The notes: generated by a model not told the origin, from the sequence alone. Shown: positions 17,389 to 26,285, counted from the first letter of the stretch. The stretch: DNA of 64,000 nt from Streptomyces sp. 1222.5 (GCF_900105245.1 NZ_FNSZ01000001.1:868001-932000); one strand, 5' to 3'. Program-made: numbers and translations.

Positions 17389-17787
17389 TCAGTGGGCGTC
17401 GGCGAAGCGCTTGAAGGCGGCCTTGGTGCCCGAGCCGGCGATCCCGTCGATGGCGCCACGGTAGCCGTAGGAATCCTTCAGCCGGCGCTGCAGGCCCTTG
17501 ATCGTGCCCTTGCCCACGACGCCGTCGATCGGGCCGGTGTAGCCCCAGTACTTCTTCAGGCAGCGCTGGAAGGCCTTCCAGCTGTTGGGGCCGAGCTTGC
17601 CGTCGATGGAGCCGGTGTAGTGCCAGTAGCTCTTCAGCCAGCGCTGGACCTTCTTCGCCTGGGCGGTGCTCAGGCCGAGGTTGTTCACCGCCTGCGGGGT
17701 GACGGCCTCGGAGGCCGCCGCCGGGTGCGCGGCCGCGGGTGCGGCGAAGCTGGTCCCCGCGGCGGCGAGAGCCGCGACGGTGGGCAT
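17389..17787 (-). CDS. small secreted peptidoglycan-binding repeat protein
   Basis: 132 residues. A short Ala-rich signal peptide (cleavage probable near residue 20-26) is followed by three related repeats of about 30 residues built on W-x-K-x-YWHYTGSIDG, KKYWGYTGPIDG and KDSYGYRGAIDG, each with a G-x-GT or GPNSW segment and an AFQR/LQRR helix. This is the peptidoglycan_binding_1-like arrangement found in exported Streptomyces proteins without a catalytic domain. It probably binds the cell wall, perhaps as an inhibitor or structural protein. Confidence 0.75.
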   Translation of the reverse strand: MPTVAALAAAGTSFAAPAAAHPAAASEAVTPQAVNNLGLSTAQAKKVQRWLKSYWHYTGSIDGKLGPNSWKAFQRCLKKYWGYTGPIDGVVGKGTIKGLQRRLKDSYGYRGAIDGIAGSGTKAAFKRFADAH

Positions 17788-17962
17788 CGTTTCGTTCCCC
17801 CTGTTTGTCGGGGTGCCTCACGGCACAGCACACAACGTACGGTTCCGGGGCTGCCCGCGTCGCCGAACCGCGAGTTGACGTCCGCCTCCACCGGTCGCGG
17901 CAGCGGGGCCGGTGTACAACCTCCGCGGTGCCGGCGGCACGTCGGCGGGCTGACGGGACCGG

Positions 17963-18682
17963 CTACCGGTGAGTGGTGCCGCGGGCCGCCCACAGGTCGC
18001 GGAGGACGCCTATCTCCGCCATGTGGTGGATGAACTCGAGGTTCGCGCCCCACAGCACGGCCGCGTACGGGTCGTCGGGGTCGGAGCCGTAGGGGTACTG
18101 CGAGAGTCCGACGGTGTCGAGCTGTTCGTCGGTCAGGGCGGCGACGCTGTCCCGCCAGCGGTCCAGCAGCGACCAGAACCGCTCCAGCGCCGGGCCGGCG
18201 TCCGGGGTGAAGTCGACCAGCAGCTTCGGGTCGGTGCGCCGTTCGCCGAAGGTCCACTCCCACTGCCCCGCGAAGCAGAAGTGCAGGTGTGCGAGGCGCC
18301 ACGCGATCGTGGTGACCGGAGAGTCGTCGGGTTGCGCCGGGCCGGTGTGGCGGAGGACCTCCTCGACGCGTCCGACGCTCACGCTCCAGTCCTCGGCGAT
18401 CTTCGCGACCGTCATGCCGTCGGCCGCCTGCCGGGCGACCTCCGCGTACTCGCTCGCGGGGATGTCGGGGGCGCCCTGGTCGAGCACCCACTCGCCCGGG
18501 CCGAACGCCCTCGGTGTCGTCGCCTCGCCCCGGCGCCGGATCGACCAGCATCCGGGGACCGGCTCCCACAGGTACTCCTCGTCGCCGAGTCCCGTCAGCC
18601 GTACCCGGGCCTGCTCCCTGGCGCAGTCGAACTGGTCGAGCAGCAAGCCCAGTCGGTCGGTCCGTACGCGCTCGGTCCCCAT
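17963..18682 (-). CDS. DinB/DUF664-family protein with an inserted helix-turn-helix-like segment
   Basis: 239 residues. The four-helix DinB pattern is present: an N-terminal LLLDQFDCAREQARVRLTGL helix and EYLWEPVPGCWSIR, then after a 70-residue insert VTTIAWRLAHLHFCFAG, with His at the expected metal position, and a C-terminal EFIHHMAEIGVLRDL. The insert (about residues 85-110) reads like a helix-turn-helix (GMTVAKIAEDWSVSVGRVEE). DinB-like proteins include mycothiol- and bacillithiol-dependent transferases; the substrate here is unknown. Confidence 0.78.
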   Translation of the reverse strand: MGTERVRTDRLGLLLDQFDCAREQARVRLTGLGDEEYLWEPVPGCWSIRRRGEATTPRAFGPGEWVLDQGAPDIPASEYAEVARQAADGMTVAKIAEDWSVSVGRVEEVLRHTGPAQPDDSPVTTIAWRLAHLHFCFAGQWEWTFGERRTDPKLLVDFTPDAGPALERFWSLLDRWRDSVAALTDEQLDTVGLSQYPYGSDPDDPYAAVLWGANLEFIHHMAEIGVLRDLWAARGTTHR

Positions 18683-18924
18683 GTGCGTTCCCCTCCACGG
18701 TCAGCCGCCTCGCTGCGGTGAGGCGGAGGCTAACGGCACGCCCGCGCGCGGCGCGACGGATTTCCGGGGCCGCACCGGGTCGACCGCCTTCGTGACGGCG
18801 GCACGCCCGGCGCCCGGCCTCTACGCAGTGCCGGCAGCCGGTAGCCGGTGACAAGGTGGCCACCGCTCACCCGGCTGAGCGGCCGTCGCAGGCCCCGGAC
18901 TCCAGCACGCCGTACGCCCACCAC

Positions 18925-19148
18925 ACGCACGTGTCATCCTGTCGCTGATCAAGGTCAGGGAGAACTCGTACGGGACGAGCGCGTGGTGACGGGCAGGTCA
19001 ACGCGAAGGGCGTCATCTCGGGTGCAGGCTGCGACCCGGTGAGTGACGACGGCGAGTGCGGTGACAGCGGGGACGGCAAGCGCACGGTGTTCTTCACGGA
19101 CATCCCTCTGGCAGAGAAGGCGTTCCCAGGAGGGGTCAAGAAGTGCTG
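18925..19148 (+). pseudogene. possible frameshifted small gene upstream of the lipoprotein
   Basis: Reading one frame gives a stretch ending in ENSYGTSAW followed by TGA; shifting by one base immediately after continues as GDGQVNAKGV...DSGDGKRTVFF...GGVKKC and ends at TGA 19146-19148, which overlaps the GTG start of the next gene. The overlap looks like translational coupling, which suggests a once-functional gene broken by a one-base indel near 18985, or a sequencing error. The product is not recognised. The stretch 18683-18924 holds nothing I can support. Confidence 0.3.
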
Positions 19149-19631
19149 AAACGAACCGTGAGACTCGCAGTCTTCGCCATCGTGTCCGTCCTGGCGACGA
19201 CCACGTCTGCGTGCAGCAGCGCCAAGCCCTGCGCCGGAGTCGGCGTCACCTCGCAGATCGGCGTGATGTTCCTCCAGCGGGGCTACACCGACCTTGCCGG
19301 CGCCACCTACGAACTGTGCGCAGGGGGCAGGTGCGTCAGGGATCACCTCGAACAGGAGGACATCACCCACGTGACCCTGCGCCTTCCCGACGACGTGGGC
19401 CCGGACCTCGGTACGGTCCGTTTTCGGGTCACTCCTCGGGGGAGCAACCATCCCGAGATCGACGCGTCCTCCGACGTCGAGCTGATCCGCCGGTCCGACG
19501 GCTGCGGTGGCGGCGCCTACAGCCAGGGCCTCGCCTTCACCAGAGAAGGCGGCCTGACCACGAAGATTCCACCCGGCGTGAGCGCGGCCTGGCACAAGCA
19601 CATCAAGTCACTGGCATCGCCCTCCGAGTAG
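19143..19631 (+). CDS. probable lipoprotein of unknown function
   Basis: 162 residues from GTG with AGGAGGGG nine bases upstream. A basic start (MLKRTVR), a hydrophobic core, then TTTSACSS with Cys24 as the probable lipidated residue. The mature part has Cys30, Cys59 and Cys64 and a strand-rich composition; no domain is recognised. It probably sits on the outer face of the membrane. An apparently broken small gene precedes it with overlapping codons. Confidence 0.65.
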   Translation: MLKRTVRLAVFAIVSVLATTTSACSSAKPCAGVGVTSQIGVMFLQRGYTDLAGATYELCAGGRCVRDHLEQEDITHVTLRLPDDVGPDLGTVRFRVTPRGSNHPEIDASSDVELIRRSDGCGGGAYSQGLAFTREGGLTTKIPPGVSAAWHKHIKSLASPSE

Positions 19632-20143
19632 CCAGATGACGCAGCCGATCATCGTCTCGGCCATCGTCGCCACCTCGGCGACCACTGGGGGCCGGACGCG
19701 GTCGGCGGCGCGGTGGTGGTCGCAGCGGGCTTCGGTCTGTCACACCTGTCGAAGGGGCCGCGCACGCCGGCTGGTCACGCGGACGGCGGCGCTTCGGCCT
19801 GTTCCAGCCCAGTTCCGCCGCATGACGCGGGCGGCCGTATCCGTCTGGCTCGGCGCCATCGCCCGAGGCGCTTTGGCCGTCGCCTTCGTAGGCTCGCACA
19901 GCTCGCACGGCGCGGTCGTAGCGGGCGGCAGACTGTGCCGCACGGCGATGATCATTGCGCGGCGTCGCAGCGCCGCAGTTCAGGCTGGCGGTTCTTGGCG
20001 GAGACGGCTTTCACGCAACCGTTCACCCCAAACCGCCGCCGTATCGGCGGGCAGAGATCCCGCCCCCCGGAATCGAACCCGACCACGGCCCGAGCAGACA
20101 TCCTCCCTGAGCCAGGTCCTCCGCGGCGGATGATGTGGGCGGA
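19632..20143. other. gene-poor stretch with a tRNA T-arm-like fragment
   Basis: 512 bases with only low-quality open frames rich in Arg and Ala. On the minus strand, 20082-20067 reads like a tRNA T arm (GGGTTCGATTCCGG) and is followed by GGGCGGG, but no complementary acceptor strand or complete D and anticodon arms can be folded upstream. It may be a decayed tRNA or old integration scar. Confidence 0.35.
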
Positions 20144-20740
20144 TCAGCGGGCGACCGAGATCGCGAAGGGCGTGAGCCCGCTGGACCGGATCACGTGGGG
20201 GACGAACAGGATCGCGGCTTCCGTCGCGCGGGCGGTCTGGATTCCGCCGAGGTCGGTGATCCACTCCTGGCGCCAGCCGATGCCGGTGAGCAGTTCACGG
20301 ACGGTGTGCTTGGCCTCGGCGTCCTCGCCGGAGAGGAACGCGGTCGGCGGCTGGGTGAGCGTGGCCGGCGCGGTCATCACCGGGAAGAGCATGGTGTTGA
20401 GTGTTTTGACTACGCGGGTTTCAGGGAGCGCTTCCTGAAGCTTTTCGGCAAGGCTCGAGCCGGGGTAGAGCAGGTCGGCGGGCAGTCCGTCCGGTCCGTC
20501 GAGGGTGGCGTTGGAGACGTCGACGAGGATCTTGCCCCGGAGTTCGGCGCGCAGCGCCGCGAGACGTTCCAGTGAGCCGGCGCCCGGGGTGGCGTTGATG
20601 ACGATCCGGGCTGCCCGGGCGGCATCGGCGGCGGCGCCCGGCGTGCGGTCCGCCACGGTCACCTGATGCCCCGCCCGGGTGAGGGCGGCGGCCAGGGTGC
20701 CGCCGACGCGGCCGTTGCCGAGTACTGCGATGTTCTTCAT
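20144..20740 (-). CDS. NADP/F420-type oxidoreductase (coenzyme F420-dependent NADP reductase-like)
   Basis: 198 residues from ATG (MKNIAVLGNGRVGGTLA). It has a Rossmann fold with GxGxxG-like GNGRVGG (8-14), VTVADRTPG at the 2'-phosphate region, ATPGAGSLERL and DVSNATLDG, ending in a short helical part. It matches the short family (YcdA/NADPH-dependent F420 reductase-like, pfam F420_oxidored) common in actinobacteria. Substrate unknown. It is 35 bases downstream of the inositol-monophosphatase-like gene, as a two-gene unit divergent from a LysR regulator. Confidence 0.82.
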   Translation of the reverse strand: MKNIAVLGNGRVGGTLAAALTRAGHQVTVADRTPGAAADAARAARIVINATPGAGSLERLAALRAELRGKILVDVSNATLDGPDGLPADLLYPGSSLAEKLQEALPETRVVKTLNTMLFPVMTAPATLTQPPTAFLSGEDAEAKHTVRELLTGIGWRQEWITDLGGIQTARATEAAILFVPHVIRSSGLTPFAISVAR

Positions 20741-20775
20741 GCGGATTCGTTCCTCTCGGTGGGCTCTCGTACGGG

Positions 20776-21603
20776 TCAGCGCGAGAGCGTCGACGCGGCT
20801 TGGGCGTGGACGCCGGGTGCTGCGGCCAGGAAGCTGCTGCTCTGCGGGGTCCACGGACGCCCTTCGGCGTCGGAGATCCGTCCGCCGGCCTCGGTGACGA
20901 GGAGCGCGCCGGGGAGCAGGTCCGCTCGGGCGCCGACGAACTGCCAGAAGGCGTCGATCCGGCCGGCGGCCACGTCCACCAGGTGCAGGGTCGCGGGCAC
21001 GGCGGTGCGGACGACGAGTGCGTCGGAGAGCATCGCGGTGATCGAGGAGCCCACACGGCGCACGACCGTCTCGTCCTCGTCCGGCCGGGCCTGGCTGGTG
21101 GCCACGATGCCCAGGCCGAGGTCCGTGGTCTGCGAGACGTGCAGCGGCATTCCGTCACGGTGGGCGCCCCCGCCGGCGAGCGCGGTGTAGGTCTCGCCGG
21201 TCAACGGCAGATGGACCGCGGTGAGAGCCGGCTGGTTGTCGCGCACGAGGGTCGCGGTCACCGCCCACTCCGGCAGGGCGTGCAGGTGGTTGACGTTGCC
21301 TTCGGCCGGATCCACGACCCACCATTCGCCGGACGGCAGCGCGCCGCCGTCGAGTTCGTCCTCCACCCAACCGGCGTCCGGGCGCAGCTCCGTGAGGCGG
21401 GGGCGCAGGATGCTCAGGGCGGTGTCGTCGTTGGCTGCGAGTGCGCGCATCAGCTCGTCGCGGGTCTGGTAGCGGACCACCTCGCCGAAGCGCTCGCGCA
21501 GTACCGAACCGGCGGTGCGCACGGCGATCACGGTCTGCGCGAGCAGGTCGGCGTCGGTGGCGGAGCCGGCGGCCGCGGTAGTGGCCTGGAGTGATGCGGG
21601 CAT
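20776..21603 (-). CDS. inositol-monophosphatase-family protein with altered metal motif
   Basis: 275 residues. The family fold is visible: GWVEDELDGG (metal Glu region), VVDPAEGNVNHLHALPEWAVT in place of the usual DPhDGTxNF, and AAGRIDAFWQF...ADLLPGALLVTEAGG (motif with the third Asp). The second Asp is Glu and the Thr is Asn (DPAEGN), so metal binding may be weakened or specificity changed; phosphatase activity cannot be assumed. It is divergent from the LysR gene and precedes the F420-type reductase, so the pair is probably that regulator's target. Confidence 0.8.
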   Translation of the reverse strand: MPASLQATTAAAGSATDADLLAQTVIAVRTAGSVLRERFGEVVRYQTRDELMRALAANDDTALSILRPRLTELRPDAGWVEDELDGGALPSGEWWVVDPAEGNVNHLHALPEWAVTATLVRDNQPALTAVHLPLTGETYTALAGGGAHRDGMPLHVSQTTDLGLGIVATSQARPDEDETVVRRVGSSITAMLSDALVVRTAVPATLHLVDVAAGRIDAFWQFVGARADLLPGALLVTEAGGRISDAEGRPWTPQSSSFLAAAPGVHAQAASTLSR

Positions 21604-21678
21604 GGTGGTACTCCCGTCTGAGCAGGGGGATGAGGTCGACTGGGCGGGCCGCGTGCTGTGTTGCCGCCCGCACTTCGA

Positions 21679-21707
21679 AGGCTAGGAGAGCCCATCGTTA
21701 ACCTCAA
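21679..21707 (-). promoter_or_regulatory. candidate promoter of the phosphatase-reductase pair
   Basis: On the minus strand TTGAGG (21707-21702) and TAGCCT (21684-21679) are separated by 17 bases, about 75 bases ahead of the ATG at 21603. The LysR start lies on the other side, so the regulator could act here. Confidence 0.45.
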
Positions 21708-21738
21708 GTGCATGTAAAGCACGGCTAGGATGACTCCC

Positions 21739-22674
21739 ATGCAATTGGATTTGAATCTGCTCGCCGCGCTCGATGCGCTGCTGGAGGAGGGCAGTGTGGC
21801 CGGGGCGGCCGCACGTCTGCACGTCACCGCCCCCGCGATGAGCCGGAGTCTGGGCCGGATCCGTCGCACGACCGGGGACCAGATCCTGGTGCGCACCGGC
21901 CGCACGATGACTCCGACGCCGTATGCGATCGCCGTCCGGGAGCAGGTCCACGAGCTGCTGCACCAGGTCCAGGGCGTGCTGGCACCGAGCCGTGAGCTCG
22001 ATCTGGCAACGTTGGAACGCACCTTCACACTCCGCTGGCACGACTCCCTGATCGCCCTGGGCGGGCCCGCGCTGCTCGCGGCCGTGCGGGGACAGGCGCC
22101 GGGTGTGCGACTGCGCTTCGTCGCGGAATCGAGCACCGACTCCCCCGAACTTCGGCGTGGCGAGGTCGATCTGGAGGCGAACGCCAACCGCCCGAGCGCA
22201 CCGGACATCCGCACCGAGAGCGTGGGCGAGAGCCGTCTCGTCATCGTCGTGAGGCAGGGGCACCCCCTCACCAGCGTCCGAACGGTCACCGCACAGCAGT
22301 ACGCCGCCGCTGAGCACATCACCGTCTCGCGGCGTGGGAACCTCAGCAACGCCCTCGACGACGCTCTCGCTCGGCTCGGTCTCACACGCCGCGTGGTCGC
22401 GACAGCGCCCACGGAATCGGCCGCGCTGGAGTTCGCGCGCGGCTCCGATCTCCTGGTCAGTGTCCCCGAAGCCACCACGCGCTCCGCGGTCGCCGACCTC
22501 GGCCTGACCGTGCTCCCCTTGCCGCTCGAACTGCCTTCGGCGCCCGTATACCTGTCGTGGCATCAGCGCTACGACACCGACCACGCCCACGCCTGGCTGC
22601 GCGGGCTGGCACGGGCCGCGCTGACCTCTTGCGACGCGCCGCAGCCGACAACGTCGGGCAGCTCAACCCGCTGA
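21739..22674 (+). CDS. LysR-family transcriptional regulator
   Basis: 311 residues from ATG (MQLDLNLLAALDALL); an ATG nine bases earlier is also in frame. TAGGAT at 21726-21731 could be a -10 box placing the transcript start at or next to 21739, i.e. a leaderless message. The N-terminal helix-turn-helix (EGSVAGAAARLHVTAPAMSRSLGRIRRTTGD) is followed by a type 2 periplasmic-binding-fold effector domain (about 90-295). It is of the NodD/PcpR-like subgroup with the start DLNLL. It is divergent from the phosphatase-like/F420-reductase pair and probably regulates it. Confidence 0.9.
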   Translation: MQLDLNLLAALDALLEEGSVAGAAARLHVTAPAMSRSLGRIRRTTGDQILVRTGRTMTPTPYAIAVREQVHELLHQVQGVLAPSRELDLATLERTFTLRWHDSLIALGGPALLAAVRGQAPGVRLRFVAESSTDSPELRRGEVDLEANANRPSAPDIRTESVGESRLVIVVRQGHPLTSVRTVTAQQYAAAEHITVSRRGNLSNALDDALARLGLTRRVVATAPTESAALEFARGSDLLVSVPEATTRSAVADLGLTVLPLPLELPSAPVYLSWHQRYDTDHAHAWLRGLARAALTSCDAPQPTTSGSSTR

Positions 22675-22920
22675 TCCACGCGACTACTTCGCTACCGCAC
22701 GGCCGACAGGAGCACGGACCGCGGATGTCGCCGCCCGCCCCGCCGATCACGTGGCCGCCCTCCGCGAACGCCTGCGCGCCCTGCCGCCTCCCGTGGACGT
22801 ATCCGGCGCCGCAACCGCGTCACGCCGACGATGGACCTCAAGGGGCCCAGGCCTATGCCAGGGCCAGACGGAAGTATCTCGAGTGTCGACAAAGCATCAA
22901 TAAGACAGGAGTGAGCCACG

Positions 22921-23158
22921 TTGTCACGTGCGTCCCGAGTCGCCGTCACCGCAGGGGCCGTTCTTCTCGCCCTGGGCACAGCCACCGCCGACGCGAACGC
23001 GAACGCCGCGCGCAGGCCACGAACTGTGTGGTCGACATCGACTCGGGCAGCAAGCAGTGCTACGACACCTTCCGCGCGGCTCCATGACGTCCACGGCCGG
23101 CACCGGGTGCCGGAGCGGGAACGGCCGGTACCGGGCGAGCTCCATCGCCATGCTGTAA
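22921..23158 (+). pseudogene. frameshifted, shortened gene for a small secreted Cys protein
   Basis: A TTG start with AGGAG upstream opens a signal peptide (VAVTAGAVLLALGTATADANANA). Near 23005-23012 the frame breaks; one frame over it continues ATNCVVDIDSGSKQCYDTFRAA and meets TGA at 23085-23087. A further recognisable tail (GRYRASSIAML, stop at 23158) lies in another frame. The NCVVDIDSG...QCYDTF pattern belongs to small secreted proteins common in Streptomyces; the middle of the protein is missing. The 246 bases before it (22675-22920) contain only an unrecognised coding-like fragment. Confidence 0.6.
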
Positions 23159-23175
23159 AGCCGCCGCGAGGAACA

Positions 23176-23212
23176 GCGCCCGCCCCCGCCCCCCTCCCCC
23201 GGGGGCGGGCGC
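23176..23212. terminator. GC-rich hairpin
   Basis: Perfect 12-base arms (23176-23187 and 23201-23212) around a 13-base C-rich loop, after the decayed secreted-protein gene. From 23213 to 23465 I see no gene; it is the tail region of the minus-strand KS-ACP-TE gene. Confidence 0.5.
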
Positions 23213-23465
23213 CGCGCCGTGCTCAGTCCGGCGACGGGCCGGACCGACCGTGACGAAGAAGACCTCCGGGGGCGCCGTGCCTGGAGGGCAGATCGCCACC
23301 GTCACCCGTCTCCGATGGAGTGCGCAGGTTCCGTCGACATCGGAGGCTGCCCGCACACCGGGCGTGTTCCGGGTGCCGGCGGCTCACAGCTGTTGGCCGG
23401 CCGGGGTGCCGCAGGCGTTCCTGCCGCGTCACCCCGGCTTCAGGGCCCTGGGGGCCGGGGTCGGG

Positions 23466-26285
23466 TCAGGTGCCGGCCGTGTCCAGTTCCGCCTGGAACG
23501 CGGCGGCCAACCGGGGGACGAGATCTTCCTGGGTGAACATCGTGTAGTGGTTGCCGGGCACCGGCACCGTGTGCAGGTCGCCGTCGACGTGCTTGCGCCA
23601 GTGCTCCTTTCCGAGGAGCTTGATACGGAGCATGCCTACCTCCTTCTCGGGGTGGGCCTCCATCGCGTCGAAGACCACGACGCGTCCGCGTACCTTGCCG
23701 TCGGGGTAGTAGCCCTTCAGCGCTTCGTGGTTGCGGCGCCAGATGGTGATGAACCGGAGGAAGTCCTGCTCGTTCGCCGCCATCCAGTCCGGGCGGTTCT
23801 TGAGCAGCTGCACCGCTTCCTGCACGGTGCGGGGTGCGGGCAGGTCGGGCTGCGGCTCCGTGCCGGGCATGACGGAGGCCATCAGGTGCGGGAAGGCGGC
23901 GAGGAACTCCTGTTCGGTCAGGCTCTCCCCGACGTAGGCCTCCGGCGGATGGGCGTCGAAGAGGTAGAGGCCGTCCGTCTTCTCCCCCGCCCGCTGCAGT
24001 TGCAGCGCCACTTCGAAGGCGAGGTTGCCGCCGAAGGAGTAGCCGGCCAGCCGGTACGGTCCGTGCGGCTGGACGGCGCGCATCTGCCGGACGTAGAGCG
24101 CGGCCAGTTCCCGGATGGTGACCTCGCCGTCGCCGAGTTCCTTGGGATAGGAGAAGGCGGTCAGCGGTCCGTCGTGGCTGAGGTGTTCGGCCAGCCGGAA
24201 GTAGCAGAAGTTGGTGCCGCCGGCCGGGTAGAGCAGGAACAGGTGGGGGCCCTTGCCCTCGCGGACGCGGACGGTGCCGGACCACGCGGATGCGGTGCCG
24301 GACAGGAGCGAGGCCACGTGCTCGCTCATGGCGCGGGGTGTGCGGAGGTCGGCGAACTCATCGAGGTCGATGTCGACCTGGTACGCGTCGCGCAGCAGGT
24401 TCACGGCGTCGACGGCGGTGAGGGAGTCGCCTCCCAAGTCGAAGAAGTCGTCCTCGGCGCCGATGGTGTCGGCGCCGAGGAGCTTCTTCAGGATCGCGAT
24501 GATCTCCGCTTGGATGTCGGCGGACAGCGCACCGGGGTCTCCGGTGGGGGCCGCGGCCGTGTCCTGCGCAGCTGCCGGTGCGGGGGGCACCGGGGCGATC
24601 CAGTGGCTCTCGGGCTCGAAGGGGTAGGCCGGGACCGAGAGCTTCACAGCGGCATCGAGGTCACCGAGCCGCTCCGGGGGAATGTGCTGTCCGTCGACGA
24701 ACGCGGCGGCCACGGGATGGTCGCCGGCGGGTATGCCGCGCTCGAGGTAGTCGTCGAGGGCCGCGCGGGCCTCGTCGGGGGTACGTACGGCGAAGGCCAG
24801 TCGCTCGTCGAAGTGCGTTCGGCCTTCTCCCAGGGTGAAGGCGAGGTCGTCGAGGCGCGGGGTGGCACGGTCGAGGTAGGACCGCAGTTGCCGTGCCTGC
24901 CGTTCCAGGGCCTGGGGAGTCTTCGCGGAGAGCAGCAGGACGTACGGCGCTGTGCTTGAGGGGGCCGGTCGGGCGGTGGGCGGTGTGTGGCGGGCGAGCA
25001 CGCAGTGGCCGTTGGTGCCGCCGAGGCCGAAGGAGCTGACGGCCGCGTGGGTGAGGGGCTCGTCGGGCACCTGGGCCTGGGTGTGGACGACGAACCGGGA
25101 GCGCTCCAGTGGGATGCGGTGGTTGGGCGCCGAGAAGTTGATCTGCGGGGGGATCACCTGGTGGTGCAGGATCAGCGCGGTCTTGATGACGCCGACGACG
25201 CCCGCGGCGGCGTCGAGATGTCCGAGGTTGGCCTTCACACTGCCGAGCGCGCATGCGGAGCGGGCGTTGTGCGCCTGGGACAGCGCCTTGACCTCGATGG
25301 GGTCGCCGAGCGCGGTCCCGGTGCCGTGGGCTTCGATGTAGCCGATCGTCTCGGGATCGACGCCGGAGGAGGCGAGGGCCGCGGAGACGGCCCGGGACTG
25401 ACCGCGGACGCTGGGCGCGGTGAAGCCGATCTTGTCGAGGCCGTCGTTGTTGACGGCGCTGCCGCGGACGACCGCGTAGACGTGGTCGCGGTCGGCGAGG
25501 GCGTCGCTCAGGCGCTTCAGTACGACGACCCCGGCTCCGTTGCCGCGCAGGGTTCCGCCCGCGGCCTGGTCGAAGGGGCGGCAGTGGCCGTCGGCGGACG
25601 CGATGCCGCCGGTCTTGTGGAGGTGTCCGCCGGTCTGCGGGACGGTGATGCTGACGCCTCCCGCCAGGGCCATGTCACAGTCGCCGTCGCGCAGCGCGGC
25701 GAGGGCCTGGTGCAGGGCCACCAGTGAGCTCGAGCAGGCGGACTGGACGGTCTGACTGGGGCCGGTCAGGCCGAGGCGGTAGGAGATCCGGGTGGCGAGG
25801 AAGTCCTTGTCGTTGCCGATGAGGACGGGGTAGCTCAGTTCTGTTCCGTCTCCGGCGTGTTCGCTCTTGAGGATGTTGTTGAGCAGGTAGGTACTCAGGC
25901 TGCAGGAGGCGAAGACCCCGACGGTACCCGGGGCTTGGTGCGGGGCCACGCCGGCGTCCTCCAGCGCGTGCCATGCGGTTTCGAGGAAGACGCGGTGCTG
26001 CGGGTCGGTCACGCGGGCCTCTTGAGGGGTGAGGCCGAAGAAGGACGCGTCGAAGTGGTCGACGTCCTCCAGGACCACACCCCTGGGGACGTGGTTCGGG
26101 TGGTTGCGTATCCGCTCCGGGACGCCGGCCTCGTCGAGGTCGGCCGGGGTGAACTCGCGCACCGCCTCGGTGCCGGCGAGCAGGTTGTGCCAGAAGGCGT
26201 CCAGGGTGCGGGCCTGCGGCAGCCGTACGGCCATGCCGACGATGGCCACGGGTTCGTTCATGGTGTTCACAGACTCCTCGGTCAT
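23466..26285 (-). CDS. AT-less polyketide synthase protein KS-ACP-TE (copy 1)
   Basis: 939 residues from ATG at 26285, whose ATGA overlaps the stop codon of the upstream NRPS gene. Ketosynthase (about 9-430) with the full Cys184-His320-His356 triad (QSACSSS, EAHGTGT, VKANLGHLD). Residues 445-565 contain only the KS-AT linker and post-AT adapter (ending VPAYPFEPESHW), so the acyltransferase is absent and malonyl must be loaded in trans. Carrier domain about 590-665 with Ser621 (DLGGDSLTA). Type I thioesterase 680-935 with Ser750 (GYSFGG) and a His in GNHYTMF. It should extend the aminoacyl chain made by the preceding NRPS by one C2 unit and release it. It is paralogous, domain for domain, to 47022-49799. 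No ketoreductase is present, so a beta-keto product or its decarboxylated ketone is expected. Confidence 0.92.
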   Translation of the reverse strand: MTEESVNTMNEPVAIVGMAVRLPQARTLDAFWHNLLAGTEAVREFTPADLDEAGVPERIRNHPNHVPRGVVLEDVDHFDASFFGLTPQEARVTDPQHRVFLETAWHALEDAGVAPHQAPGTVGVFASCSLSTYLLNNILKSEHAGDGTELSYPVLIGNDKDFLATRISYRLGLTGPSQTVQSACSSSLVALHQALAALRDGDCDMALAGGVSITVPQTGGHLHKTGGIASADGHCRPFDQAAGGTLRGNGAGVVVLKRLSDALADRDHVYAVVRGSAVNNDGLDKIGFTAPSVRGQSRAVSAALASSGVDPETIGYIEAHGTGTALGDPIEVKALSQAHNARSACALGSVKANLGHLDAAAGVVGVIKTALILHHQVIPPQINFSAPNHRIPLERSRFVVHTQAQVPDEPLTHAAVSSFGLGGTNGHCVLARHTPPTARPAPSSTAPYVLLLSAKTPQALERQARQLRSYLDRATPRLDDLAFTLGEGRTHFDERLAFAVRTPDEARAALDDYLERGIPAGDHPVAAAFVDGQHIPPERLGDLDAAVKLSVPAYPFEPESHWIAPVPPAPAAAQDTAAAPTGDPGALSADIQAEIIAILKKLLGADTIGAEDDFFDLGGDSLTAVDAVNLLRDAYQVDIDLDEFADLRTPRAMSEHVASLLSGTASAWSGTVRVREGKGPHLFLLYPAGGTNFCYFRLAEHLSHDGPLTAFSYPKELGDGEVTIRELAALYVRQMRAVQPHGPYRLAGYSFGGNLAFEVALQLQRAGEKTDGLYLFDAHPPEAYVGESLTEQEFLAAFPHLMASVMPGTEPQPDLPAPRTVQEAVQLLKNRPDWMAANEQDFLRFITIWRRNHEALKGYYPDGKVRGRVVVFDAMEAHPEKEVGMLRIKLLGKEHWRKHVDGDLHTVPVPGNHYTMFTQEDLVPRLAAAFQAELDTAGT

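Noticed and set aside
22675..22920. Coding-like fragment (DHVAALRERLRALPPP) as a transposase or recombinase remnant
   Set aside because: Too short, no catalytic motif and no terminal repeats, so no mobile element can be claimed.
23901..24700. Residual acyltransferase domain in the KS-ACP-TE protein
   Set aside because: Only the KS-AT linker and post-AT adapter remain; no GHSxG or AT His motif exists between KS and ACP.
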